Positions 6,063 through 12,179 of a stretch of 24,389 bases of DNA are shown piece by piece. Position 1 is the first letter of the stretch. Each line of letters starts with the position of its first letter. This DNA comes from Methanobacteriaceae archaeon (GTDB taxonomy: Archaea > Methanobacteriota > Methanobacteria > Methanobacteriales > Methanobacteriaceae), in the NCBI GenBank assembly GCA_900766745.1, contig CAAFWR010000047.1, forward strand, positions 1-24,389, in the 5' to 3' direction. A program made the position numbers and the translations under genes. The notes under the pieces are model-generated. The model had not been told where the DNA came from, made no database searches, and saw nothing but the letters and a program-made list of their open reading frames with translations.

Positions 6063-7267
6063 TTAACACCTTCTACAACTTCTTTTGTTTTCTTAATCAT
6101 TTCATCTTTCCAGTCCACAACATCTCGAATGACAACCTTTTCAGTTGTTTTGATGTATTTTTCCATGTATTCCCAGTCAATTTTACCAGACTCATTAATG
6201 GGGAGGCTGATTGACATTTCTTTAATACGTTCCCAACCTGCTTTAAAAGTCCAACTAAAATTCCCATGTAAGATTTTATTTATACATGCTGCTAAAAACA
6301 AGCCGACTTGTTTATTAGGAATTTCCATGTTTTTTAATTTAATAGCATATGCATCTTGTAACACAGCAAACTCATCGCTTTGATAGAACGTAACACCTGT
6401 ATTTGCACCATTAGCGGAAATACTCATTACGTTTTTTAAAATAGTTGGACACTGAATTCTTTTTGCATATCTTGCAAACCCCTGATTGTCAACGCCAGCA
6501 GTCAGTAATGGAATTGTATATTCCTCACTCTTATAGACTGGAAAATCATTTGCTTTTCCGCAAATCTTTTTTGTTTGGATTTTTTCAAATAATTCATCCA
6601 ATTTAAAACTTCTTGCTTCTTTCAAGCAGCCATTTACAGATGTCGAGTTTTGTAACGCCCCATCCGTTAATTTGGTAGCAAGAATCTCTTTATCTTCATC
6701 CGTCAATTCATAATCATTTAAACCTGCAGCAATTAGATACTGTTCAAGCTCCGCAATGCGTTCCTGTTCAAGCTCCGCAATGCGTTCCTGCATATAATCC
6801 CAGTCAATTTCCTCAGATTCTTTAACGGGGAGTTTGATTGACATCCCTTTAATACGTTCCCATCCAGCCTTATAAGTCCAACTAAAATTTCCATGTAAGA
6901 TTTTACTAATACATGATGCCAGAAATAAACCAACCTGTTCGTTTGGGATTTCAATATCTTTCAATTTAATAGCATATGCATCTTGCAAAACAGCAAATTC
7001 ATTATTTTGATAAAATGTAACGCCTGTATTTGCTCCATTAGCAGAAATACTAATTACATTTTTCAAAATAGTAGGGCATTGATTTCTCTTTGCATATCTT
7101 GCAAGTCCCTGATTATCAGCACCTGCAGTCAATAATGGAATTGTATATTCATCAGTCCTACAAGTCGGAAAATCGTTCGCTTTGCCAGAAATTTTTTCTG
7201 TCTTAATTTTTTCAAACAGTTCATCCAACTTAAACTCTTTCCAAGAGGAAGTATCAATACTGCTCAT
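6059..7267 (-). CDS. hsdS: HsdS-like specificity subunit with two near-identical TRDs
   Basis: A 402-aa DNA-specificity subunit. TRD1 (about residues 11-148) and TRD2 (about 221-358) are roughly 83% identical, including the shared block ISANGANTGVTFYQ. Between them lies a coiled-coil spacer with ERIAELEQ twice and a YELTDEDKEIL block. A final conserved helical region (about 365-402) follows. The ATG at 7267 is used because it lies one base after the stop of the upstream hsdS ORF. The open frame extends back through a G9 tract to 7306, so a one-base change fuses the two ORFs. Near-identical TRDs predict a symmetric two-part target, as known for type IIB enzymes such as AlfI. Stop overlaps the MazG-like start. 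Confidence 0.9.
   Translation of the reverse strand: MSSIDTSSWKEFKLDELFEKIKTEKISGKANDFPTCRTDEYTIPLLTAGADNQGLARYAKRNQCPTILKNVISISANGANTGVTFYQNNEFAVLQDAYAIKLKDIEIPNEQVGLFLASCISKILHGNFSWTYKAGWERIKGMSIKLPVKESEEIDWDYMQERIAELEQERIAELEQYLIAAGLNDYELTDEDKEILATKLTDGALQNSTSVNGCLKEARSFKLDELFEKIQTKKICGKANDFPVYKSEEYTIPLLTAGVDNQGFARYAKRIQCPTILKNVMSISANGANTGVTFYQSDEFAVLQDAYAIKLKNMEIPNKQVGLFLAACINKILHGNFSWTFKAGWERIKEMSISLPINESGKIDWEYMEKYIKTTEKVVIRDVVDWKDEMIKKTKEVVEGVK
6740..6787 (-). repeat. Two perfect 24-bp direct repeats in the HsdS spacer helix
   Basis: Units 6740-6763 and 6764-6787 are identical and encode an eight-residue ERIAELEQ-type unit twice. They lie in the coiled coil that sets the distance between the TRDs. 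In EcoR124 the number of short TAEL repeats at this position changes the spacer length of the DNA target (established). Copy number change here keeps the frame. Confidence 0.9.
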
Positions 7268-7268
7268 A

Positions 7269-7733
7269 TCAGTACCCCCCCCCGATAAGAATATCCAGAC
7301 GTTCAAAGCCTGGAATAAGGGTTGTTTTTACTGGAAGTAGAATACTCGTTTTATTTAAAGATTTCATTGTTGGATAGCTATTATAAGCATTACCGTATGA
7401 ACTCATTTCTTTATTGATAACAGCTTGGAAATATAAAAAGGTATCTTTAATCTTCGGAACTTTAGGCTTCAACAAAAACAAATTTTGACTTGCATACCAT
7501 TCTTTTTCTCGCCATAAGGCTACTGTTTCACCAACCTGTACAAGAGAAAACGAGTCTTTAGGATTGGGAGCAAAGTCGAGTTTATCAACTGTTCCTTGCA
7601 CGCCCCAATCCGTTGAAGTTCTGCCGATAAAATCATATGGAGCATTATTTTTAAATTTAATTTTATTCTTGTCGACACTTTTTGTTGTGCTTATATCAAA
7701 AAAGTCGTTTAACATGTATTCTTTCATTTTCAT
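7269..7733 (-). CDS. Single-TRD HsdS ORF that stops at a G9 tract
   Basis: A 154-aa ORF whose start lies 4 nt after the stop of the nuclease-methylase gene; AAGGAG lies inside that gene's end. It forms one complete TRD (KEYMLNDFFDI start, SYPTMKSLNKTSILLPV end). It differs in sequence from both TRDs of the next ORF. It ends ILIGGGY-stop where nine G residues put it out of frame with the downstream hsdS. With eight (or eleven) G residues it would run on as IGGGTDMSSIDTSSWKEF into the second ORF, giving a 557-aa protein with three TRDs. It may act as a half-subunit, or the locus may be phase-variable as shown for NgoAV in Neisseria. Confidence 0.85.
   Translation of the reverse strand: MKMKEYMLNDFFDISTTKSVDKNKIKFKNNAPYDFIGRTSTDWGVQGTVDKLDFAPNPKDSFSLVQVGETVALWREKEWYASQNLFLLKPKVPKIKDTFLYFQAVINKEMSSYGNAYNSYPTMKSLNKTSILLPVKTTLIPGFERLDILIGGGY
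7275..7283 (-). repeat. G9 homopolymer tract, candidate phase-variation switch
   Basis: Nine consecutive G residues on the coding strand between the two hsdS ORFs. It is the longest G or C run I see in this AT-rich window. At nine copies the first ORF ends at TGA 7271-7269. The run also sits 7 nt before ATG 7267 and could serve as a weak ribosome-binding stretch for the second ORF. Confidence 0.85.
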
Positions 7734-7737
7734 AGTT

Positions 7738-9804
7738 TTAAATATTCTCCTTCATCAATTGACTGACTTTCCAGCTCAAATATGAGCTGACGACCTTTTT
7801 GAAATCTTCATCGGTAGGAGTTGTATCAATCTTTTGATGTTGATTAAAATTCCAATCATCACCGTTTAATGTGATAGTATCTTTAATAATCTTACCGTTT
7901 TGTTCAGTGTAATAAGACGTTTTAGGCTTCTTTCCTAATACATGTGCAACAATTTCATCGTATCTTTCTTCAGCATGATCTGTATTACGAAGATTGACTT
8001 CTTGTGTTGATTTTTTACGATTTTGGCGTGTATACCCATCCTCTGAGAAATCAATAAATGTTACAATATCATCTTCTTCATGAGGACGATTTACCTTTAT
8101 AACAAAGATGCAAACAGAAACGCTTGCTTTGTTTCCAAAAAGACCAGAAGGCATTTTGATAGATGCTTCTAAAGTGTTGTTTTTTAAGATTCTCTTAGTA
8201 TATGGTAGTCCTTGACCACTGCCTGAACTATCTTGAATTAAGATGCAAGCATATCCATCAGTCATTTGATTTAGTGCTTCTTCCACAAAAATAAATCCTT
8301 TTCCTGGAGCTGAATATGGTGGGTTAAGAAGAAAAACGTTGGCAGGGAATGTGCTTGGTAAATCAAAATCATGACTATCTTCATTTAGCATATTTGAACT
8401 TCCATCCCCCATAAGAATCATGTTCAATACAGCTAAAATATAGATATTCCCTAAAATTTCGATACCAAGAAGCTGAGCTTCTTTGATTTTCTTGATTTTA
8501 GCTTCTAATTCTTTTTTGTCATGAATCTTTTCCTGTGCATCTTTGACCATAAGATCCATGGCAGAAACTAAAAACCCTGCACTACCCATAGCTTTATCCC
8601 AAACAAAAGAATCCTTGTTAGTACGAGCCAGTTTAGCCATAAGACGAGTAGTTGCTCTTGGAGACAAAACGACATCATTCGCTGCATCATTCTCAATAGA
8701 AACCCAATCATTCAAACTATTCAAAATACGTCCAGTAAAATCCAGATGAAGGTCCGATTCCAAGCAGGGAATAATATCTGTCTTTACCTGCTGAAATAAT
8801 GTACGTAATAAACTGATTCCGTTTCTAGGATGCCAAAGGACCTGCTTTTTAAATACGCCTTCTAAAAGACCGATAATCATATTCACTTTTTCAACTGAAC
8901 AATTCTTTTTATAAAGAAAAGACTCGATATTTCTCAAAATAGTTGTTCCGTCATTATTTCTTTCATCATCATTTCCTGGCAAATCTTCTGGAGCTAAAGT
9001 CCTTACACCATCAATCTTTAATCCAGACATAATCAATCCACAAAACAGATAAAGTTTCTCATTTGTAGACAGAGCTGTTTTTAGTTGGACATCGTCATAC
9101 AAGCTTTGATGCATAGATTTGATTTTTTCTTCCAAGGTTGCCTCGGTTTTTCTTGTTAAAGCATCCAGTTCAGAATCTGTTAAATTCAAATCGTCTAATA
9201 TTTTGAATAGTTTATTGATATTATCTTGCTTTAAAAGACTCCAATCTTCATTTGTAATGTTCTGAATTTGTTTTGGAATTCTGCGATTCTTTTCCGAAAT
9301 ATAGTAGGCAAGACATTCTGGATCTGAAGGCTTTCCAAAGCCATCCAAAGTCGCCCCATTGATTCCGATAACAATAACTTCTTTATATGTTCCTTCATTT
9401 AGAATAGCCTCTCCGTAATGCACAGCTCCGTTTACAGCGTATTGCTTTACAGCTGTATAGTTAGCATCTCCTTTATGATGAAGAATAACACTGTCTGAAT
9501 TTGGCTTGGAATCTTGTTCGTAATATGTAACGCCAACGATTGCTCCGCTTTTATCGAATTTTATAAGTTTGTTTTTCAATCCTTTAGCTTCAATCATGAC
9601 AGGGATATAACGTTGATGATTGTCATGAATCAATAACTGAATATCTGGGTAATTTGCCCCATTTCCACCAGATTTACTGTCGGCTTTTTGTAAAGCATCA
9701 TAGATTGCTTGATTGATTCTTTCTGTTTTCCCGTAATGACGGACACCTAAAAAATCAAGCTTTGATTTGTAATATTCTTCTACTTTTTCTTCAATACTGG
9801 GCAT
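7738..9804 (-). CDS. BcgI-like fused restriction endonuclease and N6-adenine methyltransferase
   Basis: A 688-aa protein. The start at 9804 is chosen because GGAGG lies 5-6 nt upstream. The N-terminal domain carries a PD-(D/E)xK nuclease signature: PD at residues 53-54 and EAK at 72-74. Residues about 225-480 match HsdM proteins, with a helical domain, VLSPRATTRLMAKLA, a degenerate SAM motif DKAMGSAGF (about 403) and a GIEI..LAVLNMILMGDG block. The catalytic NPPY is at 494-497. A nuclease fused to an HsdM-type methylase, with a separate HsdS downstream and no hsdR nearby, is the type IIB arrangement of BcgI. Such enzymes cut on both sides of the target. The C-terminal 180 residues probably contact HsdS. 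Confidence 0.88.
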   Translation of the reverse strand: MPSIEEKVEEYYKSKLDFLGVRHYGKTERINQAIYDALQKADSKSGGNGANYPDIQLLIHDNHQRYIPVMIEAKGLKNKLIKFDKSGAIVGVTYYEQDSKPNSDSVILHHKGDANYTAVKQYAVNGAVHYGEAILNEGTYKEVIVIGINGATLDGFGKPSDPECLAYYISEKNRRIPKQIQNITNEDWSLLKQDNINKLFKILDDLNLTDSELDALTRKTEATLEEKIKSMHQSLYDDVQLKTALSTNEKLYLFCGLIMSGLKIDGVRTLAPEDLPGNDDERNNDGTTILRNIESFLYKKNCSVEKVNMIIGLLEGVFKKQVLWHPRNGISLLRTLFQQVKTDIIPCLESDLHLDFTGRILNSLNDWVSIENDAANDVVLSPRATTRLMAKLARTNKDSFVWDKAMGSAGFLVSAMDLMVKDAQEKIHDKKELEAKIKKIKEAQLLGIEILGNIYILAVLNMILMGDGSSNMLNEDSHDFDLPSTFPANVFLLNPPYSAPGKGFIFVEEALNQMTDGYACILIQDSSGSGQGLPYTKRILKNNTLEASIKMPSGLFGNKASVSVCIFVIKVNRPHEEDDIVTFIDFSEDGYTRQNRKKSTQEVNLRNTDHAEERYDEIVAHVLGKKPKTSYYTEQNGKIIKDTITLNGDDWNFNQHQKIDTTPTDEDFKKVVSSYLSWKVSQLMKENI

Positions 9805-9843
9805 AATGACCTCCAATCAAAAAACATATTTCTACATAAGTAC

Positions 9844-9852
9844 ATTATACCA
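9844..9852 (-). promoter_or_regulatory. Extended -10 promoter of the restriction-modification genes
   Basis: TGGTATAAT on the minus strand (TATAAT at 9849-9844), about 40 nt before the start of the fused nuclease-methylase. The -35 region is T-rich (TTTTTT at 16-nt spacing), not a good consensus. Confidence 0.6.
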
Positions 9853-9932
9853 TACCACACATTTCAAAAAAGCTTATGAATACGTCACGTCATAAAAGAA
9901 GGATATCTGAAATGCTTCGTAATTGATTAGTT

Positions 9933-10166
9933 TTATACAAACAAAGAATCTACATTAAAGTCTTCAATAATACTTCCAGATGTTTCCGAATCATTCTCAA
10001 CAGCAACAAAATTGTTTCCTGTGTCAGCCGTATATTCACAAATGTATGTTTTTTGGATGATATCTGGTTTTTGAGTAAATGCTCTGTAAGTTATTCCATA
10101 TTTTACAGAGAGCCACTCTGACATGTTTGTACATTGATGGAAATTTTTAGGATTGTTGTAGGTCAT
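9933..10166 (-). CDS. Small hypothetical protein after the DUF262-HNH gene
   Basis: A 77-aa ORF starting 18 nt after the DUF262-HNH stop, with only a weak AAAAGAA before the ATG. It has no membrane segment or signal and an acidic C-terminal third. I do not recognise it. Its direction and short spacing place it in the defence operon, but the start and even its status as a gene are uncertain. Confidence 0.5.
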   Translation of the reverse strand: MTYNNPKNFHQCTNMSEWLSVKYGITYRAFTQKPDIIQKTYICEYTADTGNNFVAVENDSETSGSIIEDFNVDSLFV

Positions 10167-10184
10167 AATACGAATTCTTTTCTG

Positions 10185-11291
10185 TTAATGATTGGATTTC
10201 TCATTATTGCATTTCTTACAAAGCATTTGACAGTTTTCTTGGACAGTCTTTCCACCATTTGACCACGGGATGATATGATTGCTTTGCATTTGTTCAAATT
10301 CAAAATGTTCTCCACAAATAGGACAGATTCCATTTTGTTTTTCATACGCTACAAGTTTCTGTGATTCGGAAAATGCACGCAAATTTAAATGCTTTTCAGC
10401 GCCATCGAATAAATACGAAACAACTCCTCGTTTGTTTTGAACATCTTCATCTTTCATCAGACGTTCGATAGTCTGTTCGAATTCGTTCGGATTGTATGTA
10501 TTTGAATGATATTTATTATATAATAAGCCCCATTCTTGGTTTGTAATGATTGTTTTTCTTTTTCTATATTCCGGAAAGAGCTTATGAACCCAGTTAATAA
10601 CATCCTGATAATACATCCAAAGGTCCATGCAGTCCGTATCATACTGGTGTTTGGACATGTATTCTTCGATAGATTCCAGACCATCGTAATCCACTTTCCA
10701 TGATAATACCTTTTCAAGAAGTTCCTGACGAATTGTTTTGTATTTTACTATATACTCGCCGATAGCAGCCCCTGCACAGTTTGTTGCCGAGAAATGCTTC
10801 TTTGCATCCAGAAGCCACGGACCTGTGTACATTGCATTGCGAAGTTCCTGATCAGAAAGTTTTACACCCGCAATATTGATTGTTTTGAACCAGCCAAGTT
10901 TTTCAGATTCTTCTCCTTCGCAGACATAAACCATCAAAGGATAGTCTAAAAAAGCTTCTCGTTTGTCTTTAGGTAATGACACGAATAAATTTCCGTTTTC
11001 ATCTGTTGTCTCTCCTGACAAAAATTTGCAGAAGGACAGAGTTCTTTGCTGTCCATCAAGGACTTCATATTCGCCCTGATTGTTTTTAACCCAGTACATG
11101 ACGTTTAATGGGAATCCTTTTTTGATTGTGTCGATAACAGCAAGCTGTTTTTCAGCGTCGTACACAAATTCACGTTGAAAAGGAGGACGAATGTCAAGCA
11201 TTCCCCCGTATCCTTTTACGCCGTTCTCACCATCATCGACAAAACCTTCGTAAACATCTCTTACTGTTACTTGAATTGTATCAATTTTCAT
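10185..11291 (-). CDS. DUF262 (GmrS/ParB-like) protein with C-terminal HNH nuclease
   Basis: A 368-aa protein. The start at 11291 is supported by AAGGAGGG upstream. The N-terminal DUF262 domain shows RPPFQREFVYD (about residues 35-45), an IDTIKKGFPLN helix and the DGQQR motif at 79-83. The middle is helical. The last 46 residues form an HNH/zinc domain with CPIC near residue 323, SNHIIPWSNGG and a second CKKC pair. DUF262 plus a nuclease domain is the architecture of GmrSD-type modification-dependent restriction and related phage-defence proteins (established). Which modification or phage it senses is unknown. Its start overlaps the end of the preceding 86-aa gene, so the two are translationally coupled. 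Confidence 0.88.
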   Translation of the reverse strand: MKIDTIQVTVRDVYEGFVDDGENGVKGYGGMLDIRPPFQREFVYDAEKQLAVIDTIKKGFPLNVMYWVKNNQGEYEVLDGQQRTLSFCKFLSGETTDENGNLFVSLPKDKREAFLDYPLMVYVCEGEESEKLGWFKTINIAGVKLSDQELRNAMYTGPWLLDAKKHFSATNCAGAAIGEYIVKYKTIRQELLEKVLSWKVDYDGLESIEEYMSKHQYDTDCMDLWMYYQDVINWVHKLFPEYRKRKTIITNQEWGLLYNKYHSNTYNPNEFEQTIERLMKDEDVQNKRGVVSYLFDGAEKHLNLRAFSESQKLVAYEKQNGICPICGEHFEFEQMQSNHIIPWSNGGKTVQENCQMLCKKCNNEKSNH

Positions 11292-11541
11292 CGTTTGTCC
11301 CTCCTTCATACTCGTACTTCGTCCAGTCATCTTTTCTGGAATATCGGTAATAAATTTCAGCTTTATTTTCTTTTAAAAAATCAATGAAATCCTTTGCAAC
11401 ATTATTCTGGATTATACATTGTCTTTTGTTCAGCCAATATGGGTCAAATTTATTTGGGATTTTAATGAACCATTTGTTAACTGAATAAGTTGAATAATTA
11501 GTATATGGTTTTACATTTATTAATATGCGTAGTTTTGTCAT
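11281..11541 (-). CDS. Small protein coupled to the DUF262-HNH gene
   Basis: An 86-aa basic, Tyr-rich protein with no recognisable domain. AGAGGCG lies before ATG 11541, 16 nt after the end of the methylase module array. Its final codons (EYEGGTNDEN) contain the ribosome-binding site and the start of the DUF262-HNH gene, with an 11-nt overlap. Translation of the nuclease therefore probably depends on it. It could be a partner or inhibitor of the nuclease; nothing in the sequence decides this. Confidence 0.65.
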   Translation of the reverse strand: MTKLRILINVKPYTNYSTYSVNKWFIKIPNKFDPYWLNKRQCIIQNNVAKDFIDFLKENKAEIYYRYSRKDDWTKYEYEGGTNDEN

Positions 11542-11556
11542 TTTCGCCTCTATTAT

Positions 11557-11820
11557 TTAAATCTTTTTTCTAAGAAATATTCTATGATACCCTACATTGG
11601 CAAACCCCTCATTATCAACCCAACAAACTTTTGATCTCCCTGGGGTACCACCTGTTCTAACTTTTCCTTTATTTACCAATTCCATGAATGAAGCAGAAGG
11701 CATAGAACCTTTAATTCCTGCAATCATCCATGAAGAAGAACAACCAATGATATCAAATTGTTTTGGGTTTAATTTGTCAATTATGGTTATTGGCACACCC
11801 ATAATTCCATTACAATATCT
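11557..11820 (-). other. C-terminal module E (probably the original 3' end)
   Basis: RYCNGIMGVPITIIDKLNP, FDIIGCSSSWMIAG, a Gly/Lys-rich middle with KVRTGGTPGRSKVC and an end YHRIFLRKKI-stop at 11557. It is the longest and most native-looking module and lacks the KIL-stop ending shared by A-D. It is reached with one more unit in tract 2 (589-aa protein). The frame is open upstream through module D to tract 2. Confidence 0.8.
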
Positions 11821-11980
11821 TTGAGATAAAGATTCTTGAATATTTTGACTTGCCATTAAGCATTGACCAATAGTTTGCTGACCGTCCTGACATTGTTGAC
11901 ATTGTGATAATTCTAAATTGTTCAGTACTCCATTTGTCAAGGAACGTGATTGGCACTCCGATGATTCCGTTACAATATCT
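11810..11980 (-). other. C-terminal module D
   Basis: RYCNGIIGVPITFLDKWST, then a short middle and LNGKSKYSRIFISKIL-stop at 11810. NGK-x-x-Y-x-RI is the usual family ending. It is out of frame now, and one unit fewer in tract 2 would bring it into frame, giving a 500-aa protein. Confidence 0.8.
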
Positions 11981-12179
11981 TGCGGACCAGAATTCTGAAG
12001 TACGGTGTAATCTGCTTGTTGCTTGTTGCTTGTTGCTTGTTGCTCAAGTGTGTCACACCTGTTGTATATGTCAAGTTTTTTTCATCATTACCTTTGCGGA
12101 ATTTCACAATTTCCAATTGTTCCGGATTGTACTTGTCTAATACAGTTATTGGAACACCGATGCAACCATTACAATATCT
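11970..12179 (-). other. C-terminal module C (contains heptamer tract 2; module now in frame)
   Basis: RYCNGCIGVPITVLDKYNP, a variable middle, an SNKQQAT repeat encoded by tract 2, and an end PYFRILVRKIL-stop at 11970. This is the module read at the repeat numbers seen here. It shares the 12-mer AAGATATTGTAA with module D at its end. Confidence 0.85.

Noticed and set aside
11557..11940. Independent gene of 127 codons at the end of the methylase array
   Set aside because: Its apparent start (TTG in LTNGVL) lies inside the out-of-frame reading of module D. It has no ribosome-binding site and is best read as the module E frame.
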